Shown piece after piece: positions 8,468-17,788 of a DNA stretch of 64,000 nt (position 1 is the first letter of the stretch; the number at the start of each line of letters is the position of its first letter). The stretch is from Bartonella doshiae NCTC 12862 = ATCC 700133 (GTDB lineage: Bacteria; Pseudomonadota; Alphaproteobacteria; Rhizobiales; Rhizobiaceae). The position numbers were made by a program, and so were the translations under genes. Under the pieces are notes generated by a model. It saw nothing but the letters and a program-made list of their open reading frames with translations, was not told where the DNA came from and did not search any database. The stretch spans positions 125,025 through 189,024 of the forward strand of contig NZ_JH725094.1 of the NCBI RefSeq assembly GCF_000278155.1. Reading direction: 5' to 3'.

Positions 8468-9283
8468 TTACAATTGCACATTTGTTTCGAAAATAAGTCC
8501 TTGATAAGCAGGTTCTACATGCGATGGTACATAATTTGTAAGCTCATTATAATCAAGCGATCTATCCATATGTGTAAGTAAAGCTTTTTTTGGCTTTAAA
8601 TACTCTATCCATTGCAACGCTTGATCAACGGAAAAATGACTTGGATGAGCTTCAAATTGAAGCGCTTCAATAATTAAAACTTCCAAATTCATAAGTTTTT
8701 CTAATGTTTTTTCGGGAAATCTATTAACATCTGTGCAATAGGCAACATTGCCAATTCGAAAACCTAAAGAATGAATAGAGCCATGAAATTGTAAATGCGT
8801 ATTAATAGTTATTATGCCTCCCTGCCCATGAATGATAAATTGACTATCTTCATGAATGAGATGCGCTTTTAAAATGGGTGAATAAGACGAATCCTTTGGA
8901 GTTTCAAAACAATATCCAAAAGCATTTTGTAGATGTTCTAGTGTAAAAGCATCTGCATAAACATCTATCAAACATTTTTGAGCAAGCGCATAGCTGCGTA
9001 AATCATCAATACCATGAATATGATCTGCATGAGGATGTGTATAAAGTGCAGCATCAAGATGGCTCACACCTGCATCAATCATTTGCGACCGAAAGTCTGG
9101 ACCTGTATCAATAACGACAGTTGTTTTTTTTTCTGATGCATGAATACGTTCAACTAATAAAGAACTTCTATAGCGTTTATTTTTAGAATTATTTGGGTCA
9201 CAAGCTCCCCAATCACCATTAGGACGCGGAACCCCAGGAGAGGAACCGCAGCCTAATATTGTAAACCGGTATCTATCAAACAT
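8468..9283 (-). CDS. MBL-fold metallohydrolase (PhnP-like)
   Basis: The 271-residue metallo-beta-lactamase-fold hydrolase shows the zinc-binding THPHADHIHGID motif (HxHxDH) near residue 81, a later metal-ligand region at CTDVNRFPEKT, and LTHMD near the C-terminus. It belongs with the PhnP/cyclic phosphodiesterase-like group (SSPGVPRPNGDWGACDP near the N-terminus is typical of this group). The likely reaction is cleavage of a cyclic phosphodiester, but the substrate cannot be read from sequence. It follows tatD with a nine-base gap and ends a leftward run that starts with rlpA; the tatD-MBL pairing is common in alphaproteobacteria. Confidence 0.85.
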   Translation of the reverse strand: MFDRYRFTILGCGSSPGVPRPNGDWGACDPNNSKNKRYRSSLLVERIHASEKKTTVVIDTGPDFRSQMIDAGVSHLDAALYTHPHADHIHGIDDLRSYALAQKCLIDVYADAFTLEHLQNAFGYCFETPKDSSYSPILKAHLIHEDSQFIIHGQGGIITINTHLQFHGSIHSLGFRIGNVAYCTDVNRFPEKTLEKLMNLEVLIIEALQFEAHPSHFSVDQALQWIEYLKPKKALLTHMDRSLDYNELTNYVPSHVEPAYQGLIFETNVQL

Positions 9284-9292
9284 ACCTTTACC

Positions 9293-10069
9293 TTATTTCA
9301 TTTTTCTAAACAAACGAAAGGCATTTTGTGTCGTTATCTGAGCAGTTTCTTCAATACTCAAGCCAATAGTTTCAGCTAAAACAGAAGCTGTATAACGTAC
9401 AAAAGATGGTTCATTTGTTTTTCCTCTATGAGGAATAGGAGCTAAAAATGGTGCATCCGTTTCAACCAATAAACGCGTATGAGGTACAATTTTTGCTATT
9501 TCACGGATTTCAAGTGCATTTTTAAAAGTAAGAATACCTGAAAAAGAGATGTATCCCCCAAGTTCAAGACCAGCACGAGCAAGTTGTATTCCAGACGAAT
9601 AACAATGAAGTACAAATGGAAAAGGTCCTTCTTTTATCTGTTCACGCAATATTTTTTCCATATCTTTATCAGCATTACGTGTATGTATGACAAGAGGAAG
9701 CTGTGTTTCTCGAGAAGCAATGATATGTTCGTAAAAAATTTTCTTTTGCTCTTCCGGTGAAGAATAATCATAATAATAATCAAGACCAACTTCCCCAAAT
9801 GCAACAATTTTGGAAGTCTTCTTCGATAAATGAATGAGATCTTCAGCTTTAATATTTTGTTCTTCACAGGCATGATTAGGATGGGTGCCAACAGAACAAA
9901 AAATCTGATCATAGGCTTGTGTAATTGCTAAAAGCCTATCTAATTTATGAACATGTGTTGAAATCGTTATCATACGCTTAACATCAGCATCTAACGCACG
10001 CTGGATAACATTATCCAAATCTTGTACAAAATCTTCAAAATCAAGATGACAATGTGTATCAATGAGCAT
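9293..10069 (-). CDS. TatD-family metal-dependent deoxyribonuclease
   Basis: The TIM-barrel hydrolase has the metal ligands of the family: DTHCHLDFEDF at residues 4-14, EVGLDYYY, LVIHTRNAD, HCYSSG and ETDAPFLAP. TatD proteins are 3'-5' exonucleases implicated in DNA repair, and the YcfH/YabD subgroup is the closest by length (258 residues). The start is the ATG at 10069, because the frame continues upstream only into metG and MLIDTHCH is the conserved N-terminus. The gene overlaps metG by 11 bases, suggesting translational coupling. Confidence 0.9.
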   Translation of the reverse strand: MLIDTHCHLDFEDFVQDLDNVIQRALDADVKRMITISTHVHKLDRLLAITQAYDQIFCSVGTHPNHACEEQNIKAEDLIHLSKKTSKIVAFGEVGLDYYYDYSSPEEQKKIFYEHIIASRETQLPLVIHTRNADKDMEKILREQIKEGPFPFVLHCYSSGIQLARAGLELGGYISFSGILTFKNALEIREIAKIVPHTRLLVETDAPFLAPIPHRGKTNEPSFVRYTASVLAETIGLSIEETAQITTQNAFRLFRKMK

Positions 10070-11618
10070 GATCAGTATCGTCTTTCTTAGAAAGATAACG
10101 AGGGAAAATAGGTTCTGGCGGCGGAAGATCAAGATTTTCTTGAATTCTTGAAGTACTTATATGATGTAATAATCGTTCTTCTTCAGCTATTGCAAGACTA
10201 TCAAGAAGTTTAGTTGCTGATTGCGGTATAAAGGGTAAGAGCATAATTCCTATTCGCCGCAAAATTTCTACCGTTATATAAAGAACTGTAGAAAATCTTT
10301 CTGGGTTATTTTTTCGTAAATTCCAAGGTTGTTCATTGGCAAAATAACGATTAGCATCTGCTACAACAGAAAAAATAGCTGAAAGTGCTAAATGCATTCC
10401 TTGAAAAGACATAGATTGATATACGTTTTCAAGCGCTTGAAGAGATTGTTCTAAAAGTTGTTCATCTTGTTCTAATAACACACCTGATATAGGAACTTTT
10501 GCATTGCAATTTTTGGCAATCATAGACAAAGAGCGCTGTGCTAAATTTCCAAGATCATTCGCAAGGTCTGCATTAATACGATTGACAAAACTATCATGGC
10601 TATAACTACCATCCTGTCCAAACGGAACTTCACGAAGGAGGAAATAACGAACCTGATCAAGACCATAATGATCAACCATTTCAAAAGGATCAACAACGTT
10701 TCCAATGGATTTTGACATCTTTACACCACGATTGAGTAAAAAACCATGAGCAAAGATGCGCTTAGGCAATTCAATTCCAGCAGACATTAAAAATGCTAGC
10801 CAATAAATAGCATGAAAACGAATAATGTCTTTACCAATGATATGAGTGGTCGCAGGCCAAAAATCACGTTTTTTTGAGCCTTCATCAAAAAAATCAATTG
10901 CTGATAGATAATTTGTGAGGGCATCAACCCAAACATACATTACATGTTTTGGATTATTGGGAACACAAATGCCCCAATTAAAATTTGTTCGTGAAATAGA
11001 AACATCTTTTAAACCCGATTTAATAAAACTTATAACTTCATTGCGTCGTTCAGGAGGCGCGATGAAATCAGGATGTTTTTCATAATATTCAAGTAGAGCT
11101 TCTTCATAACGAGAGAGTCTAAAGAAATAGCTCTCTTCTTCGTTCCATTCAACGGGAGAACCTAATTCTTTTTCACGACGGACATTATCTTTTCCAATTT
11201 CAGTATCCTTTTCTTCATAATAAGCTTCCTGTCGAACCGAATACCAACCTGCATAACGGCCAAGATAAATATCACCGTTAGCTTCCATCTTTTTCCAAAT
11301 TTCTTGACACGCTTTAAAATGCCGCTCTTCTGTCGTACGAATAAAATCGCTGTTAGAACAATTTAATGTTAGAAGCATTTTTTGAAACGTGGCACTGTTA
11401 CGATCAGCAAGCTGTTTAGGCGTGATACCCAATTTTTCTGCTGCTTGTTGCATTTTTAAACCATGCTCATCTGTTCCAGAAAGAAAAAATACACTTTTAC
11501 CATCTAATCGTTGAAAACGTGCTAAAGCATCTGCTGCAATCGCACTATAGGCATGTCCAATATGCGGTGCCCCATTGGGATAAAAAATTGGAGTTGTTAT
11601 ATAATATGTGTCATGCAT
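10059..11618 (-). CDS. metG: Methionyl-tRNA synthetase
   Basis: The enzyme charges tRNA-Met for both initiation and elongation. The class I signatures are present: HIGH in GAPHIGHAYSAIAADAL near residue 18 and KMSKS in GVKMSKSIGN near residue 295. The zinc-knuckle cysteines are replaced by WYSVRQEAYYEE, as in the zinc-free MetG type usual in alphaproteobacteria, and there is no C-terminal tRNA-binding domain. The ATG at 11618 (MHDTYYITTPI) is chosen over the longer frame since the family begins there, giving 519 residues. It sits between holB and tatD in the same operon. Confidence 0.95.
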   Translation of the reverse strand: MHDTYYITTPIFYPNGAPHIGHAYSAIAADALARFQRLDGKSVFFLSGTDEHGLKMQQAAEKLGITPKQLADRNSATFQKMLLTLNCSNSDFIRTTEERHFKACQEIWKKMEANGDIYLGRYAGWYSVRQEAYYEEKDTEIGKDNVRREKELGSPVEWNEEESYFFRLSRYEEALLEYYEKHPDFIAPPERRNEVISFIKSGLKDVSISRTNFNWGICVPNNPKHVMYVWVDALTNYLSAIDFFDEGSKKRDFWPATTHIIGKDIIRFHAIYWLAFLMSAGIELPKRIFAHGFLLNRGVKMSKSIGNVVDPFEMVDHYGLDQVRYFLLREVPFGQDGSYSHDSFVNRINADLANDLGNLAQRSLSMIAKNCNAKVPISGVLLEQDEQLLEQSLQALENVYQSMSFQGMHLALSAIFSVVADANRYFANEQPWNLRKNNPERFSTVLYITVEILRRIGIMLLPFIPQSATKLLDSLAIAEEERLLHHISTSRIQENLDLPPPEPIFPRYLSKKDDTDHAH

Positions 11619-11680
11619 GTCATACTCATTGTAAAACGCAATAAAGGAATACAATGACATAACGCCTGTTAATCACATTG

Positions 11681-12736
11681 TCACGGAAAAAGCTCATTCT
11701 CATGAATGATCTTATGAACCCTAAAAAGCAAGTTGATAACGAATTGCTTTTTATCAAGATTAAATGATTGCATTTCCTCTATTTCTTGATGAATCTTTTG
11801 CCACGCTTGTGCGCATTTTTTTGAGAAAATAAGATTCCCCCTTTCCGCTAGTATGATAGCTCTTTCTTGAATTTTATCAAGAACTTCATCACAAAGTTGT
11901 TGAAATTGAGTGCCCGAAGATGACATCGAAAATGTTTGGGCAAGATTATGTACAATAGCAGGATTACAAACAGATTGTTCTAAAATGGAATCAATAGTTC
12001 TAACAATTTCAAGTCCACCGTGACAGATAAGTAAGGCTGCTTTTCTGGGGATTCCTTTAGATCTTTTTACAATCATCTCAACGGTTTTTTTATCCATAAT
12101 ACCCTGGTTGGAAAATAAATGTCTAATGACTTGTTTCATCTCATCATCACTCAATGGACGGAAAGAGATCTGTTGACACCGTGAACGAATTGTAGGAAGC
12201 AATTTTCCTGAAGAATGCGAAATAAGAATAAATAGTGTTTTAGAAGGAGGTTCCTCAAGTGTTTTGAGTATTGCATTGGCTGCACTTCTATTCATATCAT
12301 CCGCAGAATCAATGATAACAATGCGCCACCCACCATCTTTTGATGTTTGGTTTAAAAAATGCATAATATCGCGAATATCATCAATAAGTATGCCTGTTTT
12401 AAACTTTTGTGTTTTTACATCAAAACGACGTGAAATATGTAAAAGACCCGGATGGCTTCCCTGTATCATTTGGCGCCATATGATTGAATCATGCTCTGGT
12501 TGCAGAAAATCACCCTTTTGTGAACTTAATATATTCCATGCAAGATGAAAAGCCAATGTGGCTTTTCCAATACCATACTCCCCTTCAAATAATAGAGCAT
12601 GATGTAAACGTCCCTCTTTAGCTATTTGTGCCAAAAAATAACGAGCAATCTCATGACCAAAAATGATATTATTTTGTAATGATGAAAGAACTGTGTCAAT
12701 ATCATCGTATTGGCGTAAGAAATTTACTTCACTCAT
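11681..12736 (-). CDS. holB: DNA polymerase III subunit delta prime
   Basis: The clamp-loader subunit of the replicative polymerase. The Walker A region FEGEYGIGKATLAFHLAW is at about residues 50-67, with the K-A variant usual in this subunit in alphaproteobacteria, then VIIDSADDMNRSAANAILKTLEEPP with the SRC-type segment LPTIRSRCQQISFRPL, typical of AAA+ clamp loaders. It overlaps the end of tmk by eight bases; tmk-holB-metG-tatD is a conserved order in Rhizobiales. The cysteine zinc module of gamma/tau is not evident here, as expected for delta prime. Confidence 0.92.
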   Translation of the reverse strand: MSEVNFLRQYDDIDTVLSSLQNNIIFGHEIARYFLAQIAKEGRLHHALLFEGEYGIGKATLAFHLAWNILSSQKGDFLQPEHDSIIWRQMIQGSHPGLLHISRRFDVKTQKFKTGILIDDIRDIMHFLNQTSKDGGWRIVIIDSADDMNRSAANAILKTLEEPPSKTLFILISHSSGKLLPTIRSRCQQISFRPLSDDEMKQVIRHLFSNQGIMDKKTVEMIVKRSKGIPRKAALLICHGGLEIVRTIDSILEQSVCNPAIVHNLAQTFSMSSSGTQFQQLCDEVLDKIQERAIILAERGNLIFSKKCAQAWQKIHQEIEEMQSFNLDKKQFVINLLFRVHKIIHENELFP

Positions 12737-13376
12737 AAAGATGACCCAATATCAGTTGATCACAAATATCTTTTATTTTCTGTGCAATCGCTTCTACTGA
12801 AAGTGTTGCATCAATTATTCGAAACCTATGAGGTTCTTGCTCTGCTAATTGAAGGAAAGCTTGGCGTCTCTGTTCTTGAATTTCAAGTTCATCTTTTTCA
12901 AAATAATCGATTTTTTCTTCTTTATTTCTTCGCAAATTTGCGCGCTCCATGCCATACATTGCTGGTATATCTAACAAGAATGTCAGGTGCGGCATAATGC
13001 CATTGAGCGCCACAGATTCCAAAATAGAAAGAGTGAAAAAATTCACTGCATTATTGAGCCCTTGATAAACACGTGTAGAATCAATAAAACGATCGCATAA
13101 AATGATCTTACCCTTTTGCAAAGAAGGTGCAATAACTTTACTCACATGATCAGTACGTGCTGCTGTAAGGAGAACTGTTTCAATCAAAGGTCCATAATGT
13201 TGTGCCTTCCCTGATAACAAGATATGGCGGATGACTTCTGCTCCTGCCGTTCCTCCTGGTTCTCGTGTTGTAATAACATCATATCCTTTGCTACCCAAAT
13301 ACTGAGCAAGCAAAGAAATTTGTGTTGTTTTTCCTACTCCCTCCCCTCCTTCAAATGTGATAAAATAACCCAACAC
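12729..13376 (-). CDS. tmk: Thymidylate kinase
   Basis: The 215-residue enzyme phosphorylates dTMP to dTDP for DNA synthesis. The P-loop FEGGEGVGKTTQ is at residues 8-19, the DR(F/Y) motif appears as CDRFIDSTRVYQG near residue 94, and the TREPGGT segment follows the P-loop. The start is GTG with AAGGA eight bases upstream. The stop overlaps holB. It lies downstream of the PBP-like gene with a 31-base gap, so the whole block may be one transcript. Confidence 0.95.
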   Translation of the reverse strand: MLGYFITFEGGEGVGKTTQISLLAQYLGSKGYDVITTREPGGTAGAEVIRHILLSGKAQHYGPLIETVLLTAARTDHVSKVIAPSLQKGKIILCDRFIDSTRVYQGLNNAVNFFTLSILESVALNGIMPHLTFLLDIPAMYGMERANLRRNKEEKIDYFEKDELEIQEQRRQAFLQLAEQEPHRFRIIDATLSVEAIAQKIKDICDQLILGHLYE

Positions 13377-13407
13377 GTGTGAATCTTAATCCTTATTTAG
13401 ACAAGTC

Positions 13408-14571
13408 CTATAAATATTTCCGTAGCCATCCAATTGTTATTTCATAGATTGCATTTTTTACTTTTGTAAAAAAGCTTCCTTCCCGAACAGAACTTCCAGA
13501 AAAAATTGGCTTTTCAAGAAGAACCTGTTTATCTTTTAAAATTTGAATAATACCAACAGATTGCCCTAAAGCGATGGGAGCTTTTAATGGTCCACGATAT
13601 TTAATTTTTGCTTTAACATTTATTGCATTTTCATTCGAAAGCATAAAACTTATTGGTTCTTTAACAATAAGAGGAACAAAACTCTGCAATCCACCATAAA
13701 CAGAAGCACGACCAATTACCTCTCCTTTTGTGAAAATTGTTTTAAGATCAAATGTTGTTAATCCCCATTGAAGAACGCGTTCTATTTCTTTTGTACGTCT
13801 TTTATCATCCCGCAAACCATTTATTGCTAAAAACAAGCGTCTATGATCTTTATAGATGGCTACAACCATAGAAAAACCTTCTCCCTCGCTGTAGCCAAAA
13901 CCAAATCCTTCTACACCAATTTCCTTAGAAATAAGAGGATTTTTATTATATTGAAAAATTTTGTTCCAAGTAAAATGGGGTTCACGATAGAGCGCATAAT
14001 AGTCAGGATATTCATGAGCAATATGACGTGCTAAAATGATCATATCACGCAACGTCACAAACTGCCCCTCTTCAGGAAGTCCTGTTGCATTAACAAAATG
14101 GCTGTATGACAACCCAATTATCTTCGCTCGCTGATTCATTAATTTAGCAAAATCAACTTCATTCCCCGATATCCCTTCAGCGAGGGTAATAGCTGCATCA
14201 TTTCCATTGACAATAATTAAACCACGTAAAAGATCAGCAACACTAATTTCTGTTTTCACTTTTGCAAACATAGTGGTTGTACCAGAAGGTGCCCCACCCT
14301 TGCGCCAAGCATTTTCACTCACCTTAAATGTTTGAGTACTGCTTAACACTCTCTCTTTTAATTGATGAAAGACCACTTCAGCTGTCATTAATTTCACTAA
14401 TGAAGCAGGAAAAAAAGCAATATCGCTCTGTTTTTCAAAAAGTATTGTATCTGTGTTATCATCTAATAAGAGTAATTGTGATGCAGAAGTTTGAAAACCT
14501 TGCGCTCTTCCCCAATCATTTAGCATCAACATCAAAAACAAGGTCAATAAAACCCTTAATGCCGTATGCAT
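13408..14571 (-). CDS. D-alanyl-D-alanine carboxypeptidase (DacF/PBP5) homologue with altered catalytic motifs
   Basis: The 387-residue protein has a signal peptide (about 1-23) and the peptidase S11 fold; relatives trim D-Ala from peptidoglycan stem peptides in the periplasm. The first motif is intact (SLVK, S57 and K60). The second motif, normally SGN, reads N122-G-N124, and the third, normally KTG, reads G224-F-G226 in the otherwise conserved GVEGFGFGYSEGEGF segment, so the third-motif Lys and Thr are missing. The nucleotide sequence confirms these codons and there is no frameshift. The C-terminal PBP5-C domain and a final amphipathic segment (IGWLRKYL) remain. The ATG at 14571 has GGGAG eight bases upstream, whereas the upstream ATG has none. 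It may be a structural, non-catalytic protein. Confidence 0.85.
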   Translation of the reverse strand: MHTALRVLLTLFLMLMLNDWGRAQGFQTSASQLLLLDDNTDTILFEKQSDIAFFPASLVKLMTAEVVFHQLKERVLSSTQTFKVSENAWRKGGAPSGTTTMFAKVKTEISVADLLRGLIIVNGNDAAITLAEGISGNEVDFAKLMNQRAKIIGLSYSHFVNATGLPEEGQFVTLRDMIILARHIAHEYPDYYALYREPHFTWNKIFQYNKNPLISKEIGVEGFGFGYSEGEGFSMVVAIYKDHRRLFLAINGLRDDKRRTKEIERVLQWGLTTFDLKTIFTKGEVIGRASVYGGLQSFVPLIVKEPISFMLSNENAINVKAKIKYRGPLKAPIALGQSVGIIQILKDKQVLLEKPIFSGSSVREGSFFTKVKNAIYEITIGWLRKYL

Positions 14572-14825
14572 AACTGATTCTCCCATATCCTAAGGATATC
14601 AGTATAAAGAATCTTTTTATGCAAGAAAAGATTTGTTTATTTCCCGCAAACCAAGAATTATCTGCAAATAAAAAGCATTTTATTTTTGATCAAGATGATC
14701 AAAACAAAGTCGTTAGTATTTTAAAGACACACAAAATACAAGAAAAATTTATAATAAATACGCAACATTATTCAATAAAAATTACTTATTTTTCAGCTAT
14801 ATATAATGAAAAGTTAACAACTTTT

Positions 14826-15740
14826 TTAAAAATTCCGTAGCCAACTTTCTTTTATTTTTCTGCCTAACTTATTTATAGAAGCTATCTGATCAAATGACTT
14901 TGGTTTTTCAACTAAAACGGGACCAATCTCCGGCAATTTTATTGAAAAAGTTTCATCAAATTGTTTTCCTTCAATAGAATCTTTAACTGACCGCTCTTTT
15001 TTGCTGCCTGTATAGAATATGCCTGGTATAACATCTTCTTTTCTTTTTGGAACCATGGTCAATGCTAATAAAGATGAAACATCGTTTCCTGGAGTATATG
15101 AAGCCATCAAATAAGAACCGTCATAATAACCAACAGGCGCTTCAGCAATATACTCCACTTTGACGTTTGTTACACCTGCATCTACATACCCGAGCACTTT
15201 TGCAGCTTGTTTTGATAAATCAATGATTCTATCTTTTATAAAAGGACCACGATCATTCACTCTAACAATAATAGAAGAGCCATTTTTCAGATTAGTAACG
15301 CGCGCATAACTGGGTAACGGCATTGTAGGATGAGCAGCAGTTAAAAGATTCATGTCATAAATCTCACCGTTTGCTGTCAAACGCCCATGAAAATCTGAAC
15401 CATACCATGATGCTTCCCCAATACGTTTATAGTTTGGATCATTCTGAGGATAGTACCACTTCCCTTTTATTTTGTAAGGTTTGCCAACCACAACCCGCCC
15501 ATTCCCTACTTTTTTCGATTTACCTTGTACATTCGATTTACTCTGTATACTTGAAACTTTTTTAGGCATAGGAGTAGTTTTTGTCTCTGTTGTCTTATGG
15601 TTACAAGTACTCCTTTTTGAAAAGGATGACTTTTGACTCACACAGCAAGATATCAGTAACTGAGAAATAGCTACTATAAAAGCAAATCGAAATGTTAATT
15701 TAAGAATGGAAGTAACTTTTTTCTCGCTATTTAAAAGCAT
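14826..15740 (-). CDS. rlpA: RlpA-family lipoprotein (septal ring lytic transglycosylase-like)
   Basis: The 304-residue lipoprotein has a lipobox LISC at about residues 29-32 after a hydrophobic signal. Residues about 105-195 form the double-psi beta-barrel domain: GEASWYGSDFHGRLTANGE, then YARVTNLKNGSSIIVRVNDRGPF and DLSKQAAKVLG, the family signature. RlpA proteins cleave peptide-free glycan or bind it at the septum. The C-terminal SPOR domain of the E. coli protein is absent; the tail is low-complexity and ends RKIKESWLRNF. CAGG lies seven bases before the ATG. Upstream of the PBP-like gene with about 240 bases between. Confidence 0.88.
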   Translation of the reverse strand: MLLNSEKKVTSILKLTFRFAFIVAISQLLISCCVSQKSSFSKRSTCNHKTTETKTTPMPKKVSSIQSKSNVQGKSKKVGNGRVVVGKPYKIKGKWYYPQNDPNYKRIGEASWYGSDFHGRLTANGEIYDMNLLTAAHPTMPLPSYARVTNLKNGSSIIVRVNDRGPFIKDRIIDLSKQAAKVLGYVDAGVTNVKVEYIAEAPVGYYDGSYLMASYTPGNDVSSLLALTMVPKRKEDVIPGIFYTGSKKERSVKDSIEGKQFDETFSIKLPEIGPVLVEKPKSFDQIASINKLGRKIKESWLRNF

Positions 15741-16185
15741 CTGTCAACCTGCTTATTCTTGTTGAGTATTTATCGCAAAAACACACCTTCTATATGCCCC
15801 ACCTATTACGATAGGAAGTTCATATTTGTAGATGCCCCCTTAGCGCCCTTAATAGCTTTTAAATTCACTTGTTCAAGGGGAGATTAACATATTATTAACC
15901 TTTTCTCTTTTTCACAAGAAATAAATGTATTGTAATAACATTACAATACATAAAAAATAATAAAAATCAATGTATTAATAAAAATACGACCTTATAATAT
16001 AAACTGTGAATAAATAAAATTATTTTGTTTAAAGCGCAGACAATGATTCTCGTTAAGGCAAAAAATAATCGCAAATCAATGAATCAAAGAGTCGTAAAAA
16101 ACTTGAAACAGAAAAAATATACAAGAAAAACAATAGAATCAAAATTCCCAAACTTTTGTATAAACACCACTGACTTTTTTAGCCA
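15741..16185. other. Intergenic region upstream of rlpA
   Basis: Contains no gene that can be supported. It probably carries the rlpA promoter and includes the palindrome at 15925-15951. The short plus-strand frame starting at 16025 reads through the antisense of the tRNA and is not real. Confidence 0.5.
15925..15951. repeat. 12-bp perfect palindrome with 3-base loop
   Basis: ATGTATTGTAAT and ATTACAATACAT are perfect inverted copies around AAC. The hairpin lies between rlpA and tRNA-Lys, both on the minus strand. Flanking T-rich DNA on the minus side (TTATTTCTT) is weak for a terminator, so it could equally be an operator for rlpA. Confidence 0.6.
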
Positions 16186-16261
16186 TGGTGAGCGCGCAGG
16201 GATTCGAACCCTGGACCTACTGATTAAAAGTCAGTTGCTCTACCAGCTGAGCTACGCGCTC
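16186..16261 (-). tRNA. tRNA-Lys (anticodon TTT)
   Basis: The minus strand folds into a complete cloverleaf: acceptor GAGCGCG/CGCGCTC, D arm GCTC..GAGC, anticodon stem ACTGA/TCAGT around loop CTTTTAA giving anticodon TTT, T arm CAGGG-TTCGAAT-CCCTG, discriminator A and an encoded CCA. Length 76 including CCA. Confidence 0.98.
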
Positions 16262-17011
16262 CCAAACAAGTCATTCCTCTTGCAGAAAGTGAGTGAAACA
16301 TACGGTTGACTTTTCATTTGGTCAACACCTTTTAAAAAAAATATTCTTCTTTATTTTAGTTATCAATATTTTTTCTGATTCTTCTCCTTTCTACATCACT
16401 GTATATGCAATTTTTTTCCCTTTTTGCGCTTGATTGAAAATAGTCATTCAAACATATAATGCTCCATATCCTCTAAAATATGAAAGAATAAATATTTTTG
16501 CCTCTCTCAATATTTGTATGATTTCGGTTATGCATAAATGATGCATGCAGTATTTCACATCTGTAAAAAACTTTACTGAAAAGAAATACGTGAAATGATT
16601 CTAAATACATATTAAGTAATGCATTCACACTAAAATGAGAAATAAACTTTTCGTTGATAGTTCTATGTCAGAAATTATAAAAGGTGCAGATACACTCCAA
16701 GAAAACAGATGTTTACTTCAAAAATGATTGTGGAATTTATCTTCAATTCGCATCATGCGAAAAAATATAATTTATAGATATGTAAAAAAACGTCATTAAT
16801 ATATTGATATTCATATAAATATATAATAAAAATGTTTTAAACACAATTATAACATAAAAGTTTATATCGCAATGTAATTGTTTATTTATAATTAAATAAA
16901 TATTTTTCATTATTTTAATTTATAAAATATTTGTAATATATATTACTCATTTGTAATATATATTCTTTATTTTCTATTTGTCTCTTTTCGATTTTTTGAA
17001 TGGAATATTGA
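16262..17011. other. Long intergenic region before lexA
   Basis: About 750 bases, strongly AT-rich, with no supported coding frame. The tRNA-Lys promoter must lie at its left end and the lexA promoter at its right end. The right end holds a 16-base direct repeat (16929-16964). No GTTC-N7-GTTC box, the operator usual in alphaproteobacteria, was found by eye. Confidence 0.5.
16929..16964. promoter_or_regulatory. Direct repeat, 20-bp period, upstream of lexA
   Basis: ATTTGTAATATATATT occurs twice, at 16929 and 16949, exactly 20 bases apart, which puts both copies on the same face of the helix. Each copy contains the AT-rich palindrome AATATATATT. It ends about 48 bases before the lexA ATG and is a candidate regulator site. 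It differs from the canonical alphaproteobacterial LexA box. Confidence 0.4.
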
Positions 17012-17725
17012 ATGCTGACATGTAAGCAATATGAGCTACTCTTGTTCATTCACAATCATATGAAAGAAACTGGAATTCCTCCTTCCTTTGATGAGATGAA
17101 GGTTGCATTGGAGCTTGCTTCAAAATCTGGAATTCATAGGCTCATTACAGCGCTAGAAGAAAGAGGCTTTATACGTCGTTTATCAAATCGTGCTCGTGCG
17201 GTAGAAATTATCCGTCTTCCTGATAAAATAACATTCAATCTTTCTTCAGCACGTAAAATTTCTCCAAGTGTATTAGAAAAAAACAAAAAAAGAGTACCAA
17301 AAAACTCTGAAAATCTTGATAATTTTTCTTTAGAAAATAAAAAAAATATTACTATTCCGATTATGGGACGTATTGCTGCTGGTGTGCCTATTTCCGCTAT
17401 ACAGCAACAAACAAACACACTTTCTTTGCCGTCAGATATGATAAACTTGGAGGCACATTATGCTTTAGAAGTCAAAGATAACTCTATGATTGAAGCTGGT
17501 ATTCTTGACAGTGATACTATACTTGTTCGACATCAAAATACAGCAGCACTCGGTGAAATTATTGTCGCATTCATTGATAAAAAAGAAGCAACCTTAAAGC
17601 GTTATCGACGCAAAGGTGCTTTAATTGCATTGGAAGCAGCAAATCCTCATTATGAAACACGTACATATAGACCTGAGTGTATACAGATACAGGGTAAAGT
17701 CATTGGGCTTATTCGCAAATATTAA
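17012..17725 (+). CDS. lexA: LexA repressor, SOS response regulator
   Basis: The 237-residue protein represses SOS genes until activated RecA stimulates its self-cleavage. The N-terminal winged-helix domain includes [32 protein letters not shown]. The cleavage site is Ala-Gly within [11 protein letters not shown] near residue 127, the catalytic Ser is in [11 protein letters not shown] near residue 156, and the catalytic Lys is in [11 protein letters not shown] near residue 193. Length fits the alphaproteobacterial form with a long linker ([11 protein letters not shown] region). It is a single gene with palindromes after its stop. Confidence 0.95.
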   Translation: MLTCKQYELLLFIHNHMKETGIPPSFDEMKVALELASKSGIHRLITALEERGFIRRLSNRARAVEIIRLPDKITFNLSSARKISPSVLEKNKKRVPKNSENLDNFSLENKKNITIPIMGRIAAGVPISAIQQQTNTLSLPSDMINLEAHYALEVKDNSMIEAGILDSDTILVRHQNTAALGEIIVAFIDKKEATLKRYRRKGALIALEAANPHYETRTYRPECIQIQGKVIGLIRKY

Positions 17726-17788
17726 AAATATAAAAACATTTTCCTAATACCGTCTGTCGCTTTAATAAAGGACTGTTTAATATTTTTT

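Noticed and set aside
14619..14840. 73-codon plus-strand frame between the PBP-like gene and rlpA
   Set aside because: Opposite to both neighbours, no ribosome binding site, and the sequence lies in the rlpA-PBP spacer with AT-rich codons only.
16025..16309. 94-codon plus-strand frame ending with a familiar peptide GERAGIRTLDLLIKSQLLYQLSYALPN
   Set aside because: It is the antisense translation of tRNA-Lys, a well-known annotation artefact.
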